NCBI GenBank assembly: GCA_947044365.1
Contig: OX345636.1
Coordinates: 2,314,001-2,378,000 of the forward strand
Reading direction: 5' to 3'
Length of the DNA stretch: 64,000 nucleotides
DNA from: Petrosia ficiformis
Taxonomy: Eukaryota > Porifera > Demospongiae > Haplosclerida > Petrosiidae
In this document: one piece after another, positions 1 through 12,200 of the stretch
Position numbering within the stretch: the first letter of the stretch is position 1
Layout: every line of letters starts with the position of its first letter
Translations under genes and position numbers: made by a program
Notes under the pieces: model-generated
Database searches by the model: none
What the model was told of the DNA's origin: nothing
Seen by the model: only the letters and a program-made list of their open reading frames with translations

Positions 1-178
1 GAAGGTATTGGTAGCTGAGTTGGGAGGTTTACATCACAGATATAGACCAATAAAACATGTTATACATGTTTATTATAAAATTCATACCTCAAGATCTAAA
101 CCATATAAACAACATAAAAAAAAATTATATCGATTTAATTATCCCCCACTTGGGTTTTGTCAAATATACCATTGTATA

Positions 179-707
179 TTAGTCTCGTCCCCAGCTGCCC
201 ACGCCTTTAACGAGTGAGAGAGCGTCTGGCACACTAAGTCAACTTTCTTGGAAGTATGACAGGAAATTGATGGCAAATTATACGTGTCACATACATAAAC
301 ACAATACTAAGCATGGCTGCAGATGTTAGTTCGGCGATAATGCAGTCTTTCCAGCCTACCTACCTACTGAAGATCAGTTTACTAAGTGCTAAACAACACT
401 AACCTGGACACAAGCTGTTGCATGGCTTACAAACATGGCATGTACCAAGGCTACGGGGATCAGGTACACAACCAAACTCTCTTTCATTTTCATTCCATTT
501 TCACTACTTCCCAGATTTCTCCATTCTTTAGCACTCTATGATAACAAATTTTAAACAGTTATTCACCATGTTAAAGTCAACATCACACAATACGTCACAG
601 AATAGTGTGATTTGATTGGAGAGACGGATTTTGTTCTCTAGTTCCAAGAAAGTGTGCCAGACGCCCTCTCGCTCATTAAGGGCGTGGGCGGCTGTGGACG
701 AGACTAA
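179..707. mobile_element. TIR element, about 530 bp (TTAGTCTCGTCC ends)
   Basis: The first 57 bp (179-235) and last 57 bp (651-707) are near-perfect inverted repeats beginning TTAGTCTCGTCC and containing GCCCACGCC and GTCTGGCACACT. The interior has no coding sequence. The ends resemble other TAGTCTCG elements in the window. A non-autonomous DNA transposon is the simplest reading. Confidence 0.72.
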
Positions 708-1152
708 TTGAAGATGACCAGGTGGGGATCCTCCCCATTTAAACGTAGCTACTTCAATGTGCAGACAACTACTTTGAATACAAACAAACCACAAAATTAA
801 ACTTGTGGTGTTGCTAAATTGTATAATTTGATTGCTGCTTATTGTTTTCCTTTGTTACGAGGCACTGTAGCATTCAACTTTAATTCAAGGGTTTGAAGAG
901 TTGTAAGAAGCATCATAAGGCTTAAACCACCCACAACAAGATAAGAATATCAATAAACAACCATATCAACCATACCATAAATCTTACATGTATTAGTAAT
1001 TAGTTGTACATGATAATTGATTATAAGTATAACATACATGTACATGTAATACAATGTGAAAGAGTTTACTTCATGAAAATGATGCAAACTGCAGTTTAGC
1101 ACAAACTACAGTGCTGTGTGTGACTAATAATATACGTGAGTATTATAATTAT
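708..1152. other. Spacer without recognisable features
   Basis: AT-rich sequence between two TIR elements with no credible frame, RNA gene or repeat that I can identify. Confidence 0.5.
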
Positions 1153-1452
1153 ACAAGAATAATAAAAAACATTTTCAATAAAAACGAAAGAAGATGTAGG
1201 GACGTGAAAACCCAAAAAGCATGTGAGCAAGGTTGGGAGGCTAACATAAGACCCAAAATTAAACAAACCACTTCCATATAACCATACATAAGTCAAAATG
1301 CAAAGAGCTGTACTTATGTAGGGTTATATGGAAGTGGTTTGTTTAATTTTGGGTCTTATGTTAGCCTCCCAACCTTGTTCACATGCTTTTTGGGTTTTGA
1401 CGTCCTTACATCTTCTTTCATTTTTATTGAAAATGTTTTTTATTATTCTTGT
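1153..1452. mobile_element. 300-bp full-length fold-back element, 141-bp arms
   Basis: The left arm (1153-1293) and right arm (1312-1452) are near-perfect inverted repeats separated by 18 nt. The termini read ACAAGAATAATAAAAAAC and its complement. RNA or single-stranded DNA from it would fold into a hairpin of about 140 bp. A second copy is at 19677-19977 inside a hAT remnant. Confidence 0.8.
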
Positions 1453-2251
1453 TTCCATTGTTTTTTCTCTGAATGGAGTGAATATTTTTTGTAGATTGCA
1501 GAAATACAGGTGAAAGTTATATTATATCATGTAATCATACAATCATATATTCATTAAAATTTGTTCATCAATGAAGGTCAGTTTCTTGTATATATCAATT
1601 ATTTATGCATTCTTTTTCACTTACAGAACTGTCTGCAGTCCTAGTGTCAGTCACTGTGTCAACCATTCAGTATTCCAATACTTATCATAGTATATAATAT
1701 TATTATACAATGGCTTTAATATTAATAATTATTATATTCATTATTGCAAGAATTTATTTGCTCACAAACGTTGCTTATGAGTTTCTCCTCCATGTTCCGA
1801 GTACACAAATGCGCATGCGTAATTAATACACTTATTAAAATGGCGTCCAATTCGAGAACAAATCTTTGTAGTTGTTGAGACTCTCTTTTTCATAGTATCT
1901 GAGGATATCATCTCGATATTTGTAGACCAGAATTTTACTATGAATGCAACTGGAATGGTGCTAGAATCATTGTGATAGTTCAACAAACAAAAAAATGATT
2001 TGTCTGAAAAATAATTATGACGAAGATTTTGCCAGTTTTGCCACTCGCCGGTTCTCTACCTTAACGACACTTTTTGGCCATTTAGAAGGTGTTAGTAGTC
2101 ATAAAAGCACTAGATATGAATAGGTATGTGTGTATTAAAACTTATTTGTATATATTACCAGAGATTTCATGTCACACTTGCAATTGAAATGTATGGGCGG
2201 CCATTTTTTTTCCGTGCCATCCCTACATAGAGAGTACTACCATACTCTCTG
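1453..2251. repeat. Segment associated with the fold-back element
   Basis: The stretch 2010-2251 (from GAAGATTTTGCCAGTTTTGC to the ATACTCTCTG end) is about 85-90% identical by eye to 19983-20222, and in both copies it lies to the right of the fold-back element. Here 1453-2000 is extra sequence missing from the other copy; I see no gene in it. The two parts may be one composite non-autonomous element, with TGTAGGGA near one end and TCCCTACA near the other. Confidence 0.55.
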
Positions 2252-4474
2252 ATTAATATCAGGAAATAATGCATGATATCTTTGTAAGAATCATCTTTCT
2301 CTTGTGTGTGATCTAGCTACAGCTTTTGAAATTAGAAATTATGTTTAGTATTGCATAAATCAGACCATAATTTTACATTGGGCCAAGTATATACAGTACA
2401 TTGGTACTTGTACTTGAGTATAATCAGTACACAAATTATATATAAGTATATACTTGTACTTGTACTCAAATACTTAGTTGAGAGGTTGTTCAACATTACT
2501 GGAAAATACCCCTGACTAAGTGATGGTAGATCTAAACAGTTAATGTTCATTCATCAGATGTAATAATGTATCACAATGATAATAAAATGGTTGACATGTC
2601 AGTTATGAACAGTAGTACCTCAGTACCAATTACTGATGTTTGATTTCAATACCTCTCAGTTAGAAGCATTTGTACTTTTATTTGTACTTAAATACTTTAA
2701 AATGTACTATTTTTCAGTACTACATTGTATACTTTACTTACGTCCTTGCAAATGTGCTTGGTCCCATCCCTGATACTCGTGCACATACATTTAGATGAGA
2801 GAGATAGTGGTTTTGAAAATAATAATGTCAAATCAGGCCTTCATTTGGATAATTTATCCAGGTGGGGAGGGCTAGAGGCAAAAGTTGAGTCTATGATAGG
2901 GGGGTACTTTTTCTAGCACACTCTTAAATGAAACCCCAGCTTACTTTTAAACACTGTATTTTGTTATTTTATATACGAAGCCAAACCAATGAGTGGTTTG
3001 TTTTAATGTGATGATGTATTTGTGGGTGGATTGTTTTGAATAAATGAACTGCTGTCATGAATATTATAAAACATGTTGTCAAGAAATTGTATTATAATGA
3101 ACTTATAATGTGACCTAATTTTTGAAAAAGGACACTTTCCTTCAAAGTAAGTTTGATCAAACACTTACATTACATAATTATAGTTGCTAATCATCAAACC
3201 ATTTTGTACAAAACTTCAATGATATTTAACATTTCCTGGATTCTACATTTCGTTGTTTCCTGTACAAAATTGTTGAGATGGTGAGGGATTAAAAGTAAGC
3301 ATTTGAGTGGAAAGTATCACTTTTAATTACATTTTGTTAAACAAGCTGTACATTATAGTTATTGTGATAAATGATTTCTTCCTGTTACTATAGTCTAATT
3401 GATAAAGAAAAGTCTCTGGACAAGTCATATTATGAAGAATGGTTTGGTGATTGTATGAAAGTGAATTTGAGAAGTAATCATTATCATTTTAATTTGACGA
3501 CTCACTTTCTACACTGCCTAATTGGTACATCTCATTTACAAATGTATACACTTGTTCTCATAAATCATCAAAATCAATGTCATTAAATATTCTCTTTAGA
3601 GTTGTTGCACAATTCATTCACTACATGTAGTTTTGAATACAACGTTTTCTCTCGTGTACGTTAAGTGTTATGCCTTCTTGTTCTTAAACTATAATTATTG
3701 TTTGTATTTGTGAGGGGAGTATTGTATACAATCCTTTTTTTTTTTGGATGAATGTTTTAAAAACCATACACTTTACATACATGTACACATACGTAACAAC
3801 TATAGAAAAGTGTGTGCTCGGAAATTAATTTTGATGTTGTTTTTAATTGAGTGATTGTTAGTACTTTATATATACCATGTGGAAAACCTTAATAATCTGT
3901 TCTTTCTTATAAACGCTAGTGAAATTATAATATTTATATAGCCCATAGCATGAATAATATCCTTTGATGTTAGATGCTATAATGAGGGATCTGCATAATT
4001 ATAATATAAATCCCACCAGTATGAACTGGGATTTAATCTGCATAGAACTCAGTATGTTCAGTGTAAACCACAAACAAGTCTCAGACAACTTCAGCCTAAT
4101 ATAGTTATTATTTTGAAAACTGCTGTTAATGATGGTATTGTGTCACACCCCTCATGAATAAATAATAAATGTCATACCTTTCCATTGATACCTGAGGCTT
4201 TGAGATCTCTATGTGATTAGGTGTTTAGCTATAATTATACAGCCAAAAAATGATAATTTATATTTTAATTAATTGCGAAGAGGAATGACTTCTACATTTC
4301 GTTTTGATCTTACTTGGTTTGTCTGATATACCATTCCTGAGCTAATGCAATACTAGATTCAAGTAAAAAATCATCTGCTTTTCTGAGCTGGTCACGTATA
4401 CAATATAATAATTATACTATGCAGTCGTCAATGTTGACTGAAAAAAATCATTTTTTCAAAAGAATGACCTAGAG
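2252..4474. other. AT-rich spacer
   Basis: No supported gene. 2380-2730 is enriched in GTACTT/AAGTAC words, resembling a decayed repeat, but no paired ends could be fixed. The small frames in this stretch have no coding signature. Confidence 0.5.
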
Positions 4475-5239
4475 TTAAAAAAATAGCATGAGTATCCATG
4501 CATATAATCTAATACAGCCTATATATAAACTTAAAAAATAAAAATAAAAAACGTCCGAGTGCCTACTATAAATTAATACACATGATGCATAAATGCAACA
4601 CGCATTCAAAAAAAAACTGGAAGTTATTTTTTCAAGTACTGCTATCACAAGAAATGCTGGAGTAGCATATATACCAGAACAAGGTTCACCTAGTGTAACA
4701 CCACAATCCTCGAATTCTTGTGTAGTGTTAGGAAGTAATCCAAGCTTTCCATAAGAACTTGTACAGCATCCCCCATAGTTACATTGAGTGCGGAGATCTT
4801 GGCGCATGTAGCATCGCAAATATCATCTTCCTCACCACAAACAGGAAGATCTCCATTAGCGATTCCATCAAAAATCGATTGTGCACAATACTTGCCATCA
4901 TTATCAGAACGAGCGCAATCAGCTTCTCTCAATTCTATAGCACTGTCATTATCACCAGTACACCTATAATAGCTTTCCAAATCATCGAAACAACTTTCAC
5001 ATTGTATATAGGACAACAACAGCACTGAGATATCCGTGGAGTCCTTCAGTGGTATTAAGATTGTATTGTTCAGCTAACGAGATACTCCTATTAGTGCAAT
5101 CAGCAATTATTGAATCACATGAAGATTGCCTTTCACTCTAAAACACTTGGTGGTGTATTATGTGCCTGGTGGGTTGACGAAGGGCAGATGTCGACGAAAA
5201 AATAAAAAGAAGTAGTGCAATAAATTTCATCATACTCAT
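4475..5239 (-). pseudogene. Secreted cysteine-rich protein gene, broken by a stop and frameshifts
   Basis: The minus-strand reading starts at ATG 5239 with a clear signal peptide (MMKFIALLLFIFSSTSA). It then runs HHQVF into a TAG and continues in the same frame with SERQSSCDSIIADC. Near 5005 the coding pattern jumps frame to CESCFDDLESYYRC, and near 4775, at a run of five G, it jumps again to GGCCTSSYGKLG and CGVTLGEPCSG, followed by a hydrophobic tail that could be a membrane or GPI signal. Regular Cys spacing across all three frames implies one ancestral extracellular domain. I do not recognise the family. A 41-nt intron ending TGTTTTAG could remove the stop, but its donor is poor. Assembly error is an alternative for the homopolymer shift. 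Confidence 0.55.
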
Positions 5240-5277
5240 TTGGGATCAATAGATAAACTACTGGATAGCTTAGCTAT

Positions 5278-5287
5278 CTTTTTATAG
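5278..5287 (-). promoter_or_regulatory. TATA box of the cysteine-rich pseudogene
   Basis: On the minus strand, CTATAAAAAG lies about 40 nt upstream of ATG 5239, the normal spacing for a TATA box with a very short leader. Its preservation suggests the gene broke recently or is still transcribed. Confidence 0.45.
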
Positions 5288-5877
5288 ATTTTCATGGGCC
5301 ATCCCGCGGGTTCCAAATAATTACTCGGAAGTTGCGTCATTCGCGTTAGGGTGGCAACGCGGCGATGTTTCCGGTAATTCCACATGACCTGGAAATGTTA
5401 ATGAAGGTACTTGAGGCAATGTTTGCCTTAGCAAATAATCAGAGTGGTTGCTATGGCTGTGTAGCTATTTATAGTATTCATGACAACTTGAAACACCTTG
5501 CATACACAATATATACATCTCCTAAGCAACCAGACCATAGATGTGGAAGCTTTGATATAAGGAAGTGCGCATCCAGTACAGCTGTGAAGTGTGGTGTGAT
5601 GCTCCCCAATTATTAACACAAAGTTTACTTACCATGGAATCTGAAGATCAAAGTTATTTTCCAGTCAGATTGTATTGCTACTTTTTTACCAAGTGCAAAA
5701 ACAAAGGCAGATTGCATACTAATTTTCTATTATATACTTGGGCAATGAAAACACTACATAATAATTATAATTATATTATAATGAATAAACAGCAAATAAG
5801 TAAAGTAAGTAAAGTAAGTAAATACTCCATGTTCTTCCATAGCATAAGCAATCCTCTCCATGAACAAGCCTTTGCAG

Positions 5878-6041
5878 GGTGTGTGGAAAGAATTTACACA
5901 AGGCCAGGGTGTTGTTCAAGTGTGCAGATTATGCCCGACCTGATGCAAACTTTTAGTATAGATGTGTCAACTGAGAACCCTAAAATACATCCAAATCTAT
6001 TTTGTCATGCATGTTATATGTATGTAGGAATCGTTCATGTC
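5878..6041 (+). pseudogene. Fragment with a CxxC...HPxxxCxxC zinc motif like the RAG1-like N-terminal region
   Basis: After a possible acceptor (TTTGCAG) one frame reads VWKEFTQGQGVVQVCRLCPT and then meets a TGA. The next frame continues from about 5935 as PDLMQTFSIDVSTENPKIHP and then NLFCHACYM. Read across the shift, the pattern is CRLC, about 20 residues, IHP, FC, HAC. This resembles the zinc-binding segment of RAG1-like N-terminal regions in invertebrates (CxxC ... dvedvHPxxxCxxC). It is a single frameshifted fragment with no catalytic core nearby, and the resemblance is from memory only. Confidence 0.35.
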
Positions 6042-6140
6042 TGACCAGTCCCCTGACCTACTAACAGTAAATAATATTTTAATCCAACTTTCTAATGCAT
6101 CACCATCTGCAACTGAAGAGCAGCTTGCCCCAAATATAGG

Positions 6141-6253
6141 TTAGATACTGTATTCGAGGTTTCTACGTGCAATAGAACTACCGCTGAGCCCGAAGTAATT
6201 AATGTTTCCAAGGTAGTTCTATTGCACGTGGAAACCAGGAATACAGTATCTAA
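6141..6253. repeat. Hairpin, 42-bp arms
   Basis: The arms 6141-6182 (starting TTAGATACTGTATTC) and 6212-6253 (ending GAATACAGTATCTAA) are near-perfect inverted repeats around a 29-nt loop. It could be a short MITE or a source of hairpin RNA. Confidence 0.65.
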
Positions 6254-6885
6254 GCAATTTAGATTATAGTTATTACTTTGTTGGATAGAAGACATTATAA
6301 GAAAGCCATGTAGTACTATTAGTTAGCTGCAGAAAAACAGCAAAGTGATCTGTAGCGCGAGTGTTTTGCTCTAGAGGGCAACGCCCACATCTCGATTTTG
6401 TCAGCTGTGTAACTTTTGGATTTCAAAAGGTTGAAGATTTTAGCTTGTTTAGTTGGACAGAAGTCCTTTCAAGAAAGCCGTGGATACTAAAACCATTCTT
6501 CATTTGTTTATAGAAAGCAGCTAGACGAGTGTTTTTACAAATGCAGTAGTCAGCGGTCAACGCCAACACTTTAGTCGATCGCTTGTAAAAATCTACAGAT
6601 CCAGCCTTACAACAAACGTTGCTTCTGTTCGTTGTGTGAAATTCCTATAGCAACATTGCAACAGCTTTACTAAGTAATTATAGGTTTACTAATCAATTAA
6701 AAGTAGGTTTACTACGGGATCTAATTGACCAATCAGATTGCAGCATTTTAATGAGCTATAATCTAAACTTAGTTAAACGAATGATGGTTGATGATCACTT
6801 CATTTACTTGACAGTTGACAATTCATGCAGGAGGCCAGGTATACTATAAAAATTGACCTTTTGTTTCATAGCCTTTAAAATTCAT

Positions 6886-7080
6886 TCATATTCCAAGACC
6901 TTGAAAACTCTCACCTGAGGCATCGAGTAAAACTGTCGAACAACATAGTGCCCCTATATATTCCATTAGGAAGGACATAAGTGAAGATCCTTGACTATCA
7001 ACTTCAATCTGAGTTGAAGAGTCTTCTTTTTCTAAAACTAGTTGGTAGGATAGCAAAAACATCTTTCCCTTCGAAGACAT
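6886..7080 (-). CDS. Unrecognised 64-aa reading frame ending at a good splice donor
   Basis: The frame from ATG 7080 has normal-looking amino-acid use (LSYQLVLEKEDSSTQIEVDS, then FLMEYIGALCCSTVLLDASG), and inside its 3' part lies AG/GTGAGAG, a strong donor. It could be an exon of a gene into which the neighbouring pogo element (left end at 7164) inserted. There is no homology I can name and no clear promoter. It may equally be chance. Confidence 0.22.
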   Translation of the reverse strand: MSSKGKMFLLSYQLVLEKEDSSTQIEVDSQGSSLMSFLMEYIGALCCSTVLLDASGESFQGLGI

Positions 7081-7163
7081 TCAAGAAAACCTGAAACTGC
7101 CCTGGTTTCAGTATTACACCCAGCTGACTCTCTCACACAGTTCCACGATCATCGCCAAGTGTA

Positions 7164-9085
7164 AGGTAAGCAAGGGGGTTTCCGGACGAACTTCCTGTTT
7201 CTGGTATAACCTCTCTTGCCACCTTTGGATATCACAGCGTTAAGCAATAAAAACTGCACAGTATGTTACCTAAAGTATTCAGTTTTCCATACAAAAAGTA
7301 TGGAGGAGAATGATCCAGCAATTGTTGGAAAATCTCGCATAGTTCAGAAAATATGAGTGGGGGTGGTTTCTTGCTATGATTAACTGGATTCAGGATTGTG
7401 AGTTTAACTGATTAATATAAAATGATTTGCTGAGATATTTGGATTTAAATGAATTGATGATAAAGTAAAATCACAAAGTAAACAGAATACTGATGTAAAA
7501 AAGATGGTTGTTTATGCACAGGTATAAATATAAACTGATGATATGAGTATACATCTAGCAATAATTACATGTAAATTTCTTTCGTGATGTTGGTTTTCAG
7601 CACACCAATAATGGTACCAGCGTCCACATTCCTCATTATCACAGCCTATCCAGGCCTTTTGCCCCTTTGTTTCAAGCTTATATTGCTTGAGAATCTTCTT
7701 CCATTCATTTTTGATTGGTGCAAAGATGGCTATGCCAAATGGTTGAAGGAGGTGAGTGGTGTTTGAAGGAAGACACAGAATCACAATGTTGTTGTCACGG
7801 GCTCTTCTGATTAGCTCCAAACTTATGTGGGAGTGATGGCCATCCTGGATGAGAAAAACTGGTGCTGTTTTAGTAAGGTGAGCTACTGCTGGAAGAAACA
7901 GCTTTGTAAACCAGGAAAGGTAGTTGGGAGAATCCATCCACCCTGAATCTTTTCCCATACAAAGTTCCTGCAGGACCACCCTCTATAGCCACCTTTTGTA
8001 TAATATTATATTCTTCCCTTTGTATAGGATAAAAGGAGGAAGCCTTTCTCCTGATGCACAACCCCCACAGAGTACTGTGATGTATTGATGTCCAGAGTCG
8101 CCCCCTATTTCATGAACTGTCCTGCTTCCTCATTGAGCAAGCAACTTGATTTCAGCAGGTGAGGTACAAAAGGCTGTCTCATCACAGTTCCAAAGGCGAG
8201 ATGCAACAGAAGGGTTAAATGGAACAAGACCAGCACTTGAGAACACCTCATCTAATTTTCAAACCAAGCATTAATGATATCACCATTACCTGCTTGGGCC
8301 CTCTTTTTTGAAAGGTGTTGTGGCTTTCTCTCACTGAGACGTGGCCAGCGTTTCAGAAACCTCTGCCACCAATCACGTCCAGGTACACCTCCAGTAAAAG
8401 GATTAGGTATATCATTTTTATAAATCATAATTTACCACCTCCACCAAATCTTTTGTAAGGCCATACCCCATGTCTGCTAATGTGGTGCATGTAAGAGCTA
8501 TCTCTCTCTATATTTGGTGTGAGGACTGTCGGACCTCCTGCACCGACTTTCTTGGAATTTCTCCGTAGGTGATCATGGAGAGTGCTTTTAGGAGTTCCAT
8601 ATTTTTGTGCTACAGCACGCATACTCTGTCCTTCCCCTTCCTGAACCTCAGCAATGGCATTTGTGAGATTCTCTAGGCTAAAGGTTCTTGTAACCATTAT
8701 TATTATTTTTCCGGGTATTATTTTGAATTTTAGTATAATACACATGCGCATAACGTCATAATAATATTACGTAAAATTAAATTAATGATTTATTGTTATT
8801 TTTCTATTATTATTTTCAGTCAAACATTGTAGAGATTAGAAGCTGTACTAGCCGTTCAGAAAGCAATACAAAAGTGTTCCATGTAAACAAAAAGTATGCA
8901 GAGTAACATAATCGCCTGGTTCATCGCCTAAAGCCGAGTTCTATGCAGTAAAAGGTAAACTCGGAAAAGCGCTAAGGTGGAGCAAGTGTAAGCAGTTAAC
9001 AGTACTCGGCAAAGCTGATCTCTCAAGCAGGACAAGTAGAAATGTCCGGGAACCCCGCCCTGTCCGGAAACACCCCCTCTTACCT
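7164..9085 (-). mobile_element. Complete pogo/Tigger-type Tc1-mariner element, inactivated
   Basis: The termini are inverted repeats of about 24 bp (AGGTAAGCAAGGGGGTTTCC at 7164; the complement of GTTTCCGGAC...-type sequence ending at 9085) flanked by TA dinucleotides (7162-7163 and 9086-9087), the target duplication expected of the superfamily. Length is about 1.9 kb. The interior carries a minus-strand transposase remnant. Sequence between the coding remnant and the right end holds nothing else I recognise. Confidence 0.8.
7512..8697 (-). pseudogene. pogo/Tigger transposase (psq HTH, CENP-B HTH, DDE, PHD-like finger), decayed
   Basis: From ATG 8697: a psq-type HTH (FSLENLTNAIAEVQEGEGQS, GTPKSTLHDHLRR), then a CENP-B-like HTH (GRDWWQRFLKRWP, RKPQHLSKKRA), then the DDE core with LWNCDETAF (first Asp, about 8182), VFLIQDGHHSHIS (second Asp) and LPSNTTHLLQPFGIAIF. 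In the last motif the usual third Asp of LQPLD is Gly. A C-terminal CDNEECGRWYHYWC segment resembles a PHD finger. At least two frameshifts and stops interrupt the reading. Together with the missing Asp this means no active enzyme. Confidence 0.85.
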
Positions 9086-9607
9086 TAGCATGATCGGATT
9101 GTCCGAAAGTCACATGATAAGAAACATGCACATCACATGATTGAAACCGAGCAATTGTTTCGTCCACTCTTACTACCGAAATACTGGATATCAAGGTAAC
9201 TGGTGTAGAGAAGATGTGTTACTGATTAGTATTCCTATTGAGTTATAACATTACAAAGTACATCCATCAAATCTTTGAAAATGAATATAATTTGTATGGC
9301 TTTATAGTGTAATGTTCAGAATATGGACATGGTATTCAATTATCTGACTGTATTTTTATATATTGATATACATGTATATGGCTGTTATAATGTGCATGTG
9401 CCAATAGACAGGAATATTGGGATAAAAGTTTCGTCTTGATATGTACTTTAAACGAAGCAAGAAGTATCTGGAAGATCTGTCTTGAGCACTTGAGGTGGTT
9501 GGATAAGTATTGAGCAATCGAAACTACTAGTGTTTAAAACACTGGAGGAGAAATATCAAGGTTTTCTGACAAGATGTATTTGTATCTTTGCCAATCGAGT
9601 ATGGGAA

Positions 9608-9731
9608 TAGTCTTGTGTAGTCAACCACTCCCACATTAAGTGGAATTACCAGATATCAACTGTATGACACAGATCTTGCAGACCCTTCCTGCTTTGTTAA
9701 AGTGGTAGGGCTGGCTGGCTACATGAGACTT
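9608..9731. mobile_element. Small TAGTCTCG-family MITE
   Basis: The ends TAGTCTTGTGTAGTCAACCA and GGCTGGCTACATGAGACTTT are imperfect inverted repeats around about 120 bp that includes CCACTCCCAC and its counterpart AAAGTGGTAGGG. The sequence corresponds to 50384-50519 within the duplicated block. Confidence 0.5.
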
Positions 9732-11224
9732 TACTTTATTACCTTATCAAGCACAGTGCTGAATTTACAAGTTTCAATACATCAGCCTAGAAATGGTACT
9801 ATGTATACACATAATATTATACTAAGAATCATGGGAATTATGCTTTTATGTGCTTAAATTTTGTAAATTTGTATAATTAGATATCTACTAGTTGATGCAC
9901 TGATAGATTTTACTGATAACTGAAATTGATTTCTATATCAAGTATCAATGAAAATGAGCTTAATGGTTATGGTATTGAAAATAATTATAATCTCAAGAAA
10001 TGATTTGTACTTATTACAATATCGTGCAATTTTATTACTGAAAACTAACTGATACTAATGGAAATTAATGTCTGATAAAAACCATTATCTTATATGTTAC
10101 CATGGAATCAATGAATCTCATACACATCTTCATTTATACATTCAAATCATGCACTAATCTGATATTTCACCGGTATTGTACTGGAAGTGTTATTGTAAGG
10201 GAAGTCAATTGACCAAAAGTTCTATTGTACTACTAGTCACATGATACGGGTGACAACAGCTGGAAAGATATTTTCTCTTACTTTGGTAATAGTAAACATT
10301 GTACTAATGAACTGTATTAAATACTGAACAAGGTAAGTTTATTTGTAATAATAATCTGGGAAGTTACAAAGCTTTATTTATGGTCATCCGGTACTAACAT
10401 TTCTTGCTTCCAAGGTGACAGTAGCTCAAGATAATCACTGGTCTGGGTTTTACCTTGTAAAAGCTCCATATCATGATTGTTTCATAATGATAATTGTTTT
10501 TTTGAAAAGCCTGTTACATAATATCACCTGTTTGATACTTCAGACTTGTGACAATACTTTGTATCTAACTCATGATATTTCCTGGTATTTATACAATTAT
10601 TTCTGAGTAAAGCACTTCAAATAACATGTTATCATACATTGTTTTCTTGTCCATGCTTACATTCACTTGTGTTTTTTTCAGTGGATGATCTAGCCTATCC
10701 TTTAGGGAGATTAGTAGTATTTACCTAATAAAAGCAATACTCTTCCATGGAGTATTGGGAGTGCATTAATCACTAATCTTCACTAGTGTCTATTATGTAG
10801 GACTTTATTAGCGGGGCAATAATATGCATGTGTATCTTATCTTGATGGTGCAATAATTTACATGTGTACAGTTAGTACATGTACATAATTATTATATTAG
10901 TGTTGTATTAAAACCCATTTCTTTAAGGCATTGTGACTTAATTTAGCTAAATCACATGTCTATTGCAATAACTATGTTTTAACTAACTAAACTGAAAAAT
11001 GCCCAATAATGGGTAATTTTTGTTAGTTAACTAAAACTAAAACACTTTTAGTAAGCCTAAAGTTTTAGTTAATTAACTATAACTAAACTATACATGTCCT
11101 ACAGTATAACTATAACTAAAAGTGGTCATTACTGTCATACTAAAACAACACTAGTACCTGTATGTATGTATAATTAGAGACAGGAAAATAGTTCATTTTG
11201 TTTGTATTGTGTATATTCTTACAG

Positions 11225-11417
11225 GTGGTCTTGGTTCCAATAAAAGTGATTTAGTTGATAATCTTTGAAATTCTAGTGGTATTTCGGAGATAACTACCAC
11301 AATGGAAATTTCAGATCTGGTTCCAAGAGATCCTTCACAAATACCTCTGGACTGGCTAAGATGGCTGATAAGAGATGATTTGTCAAATAAAGAGTACAGT
11401 ACAAAATGGAGGATAAG
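11225..11417 (+). pseudogene. P-loop pseudo-exon, copy 1
   Basis: Following acceptor TATTCTTACAG, the phase consistent with the other copies reads GLGSNKSDLVDNL, then TGA, then about 48 sense codons (ending with LDWLRWLIRDDLSNKEY and STKWRI) up to a donor AG/GTACAT. The open stretch after the stop and the matched splice sites suggest a captured exon of a P-loop NTPase. The parent gene is not in the window, and I cannot name the family beyond Walker A. Confidence 0.5.
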
Positions 11418-12200
11418 GTACATGTGTATTATATGTATTATGTGTATTATATTATAATCTAAAGAGGTTTATTTCATTTGGGTCATTTGTTATACAACTT
11501 TATGGTTGCATGTATGAATACATAATGATGTATGTATCTCCATACTGATGTTACTAAATTCTTTGTTTCCAATACCTCATCCAACTCATGACTCCTAGGT
11601 CTCCTTATTAGACATGTTATCCTGTAACATGGTGGAATTGTTGTTTGTATTAATAATAAAATTACTGAAAACTGAACATTTCAACCCAAAGGCCAATACT
11701 GTTGAAGAAGTCAAAACATTCAGTTAATAAGGTTCAGTAATCCACTGAATTAGAACAACATGATAATAATTAGGTACAATGTATCCACAATATTAAAATC
11801 AAACTAATTCATTTTGAAATTCTCATTAACACATCATCAGCTGCAGCCATATGTACAGTATGTAGTCATTTCAGTTATAAGGCAAAAATAAATATTTCTT
11901 CCAGTCAGTATATTTAACCGATGAAAACAACCTTTTCAGTATGTGTACATGTATGTGTACATGAAACATGATATGCCTGGCATGCTACTTGTAGCAAAAG
12001 GCTTAGAAACGATTAACAAACAAACACAACAAACAAGCAGCCACAATGGCTTAGAAAATATTAAAGCAGCCATCCTGGCTTAGAAAAATAACATGTACAT
12101 ATATACGTAGTTTATTGCTCTAAAATTTATTCTTATTAATGTTTTTCACTGGGGTATGGTATGTGAATAATGTCTATTTATAAATTATAATGTTTCCTAT

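Larger units (their letters stand above)
9100..12200. repeat. Large diverged repeat block, copy 1 (partner 49.4-52.2 kb)
   Basis: Collinear matches include ACTGGTGTAG.GAAG...TACTGATTAGT (9200 and 49490), GGTTGGATAAGTATxGAGCA (9497 and 50282), AGCACAGTGCTGAATTT (9752 and 50573), the P-loop pseudo-exon (11225 and 51368) and the AGCAGCCA/GGCTTAGAAAA words near 12.0 and 52.1 kb. Identity is moderate, so this duplication is older than the blocks at 23-26 and 61-64 kb. No intact gene lies inside. Confidence 0.6.

Noticed and set aside
5565..6044. A single 159-residue protein over the whole frame
   Set aside because: The first two-thirds is low-complexity or AT-rich text (YNYIIMNKQQISKVSKVSK) caused by a GTAA repeat. 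Only the last part carries the zinc-like motif, and that motif needs a frameshift.
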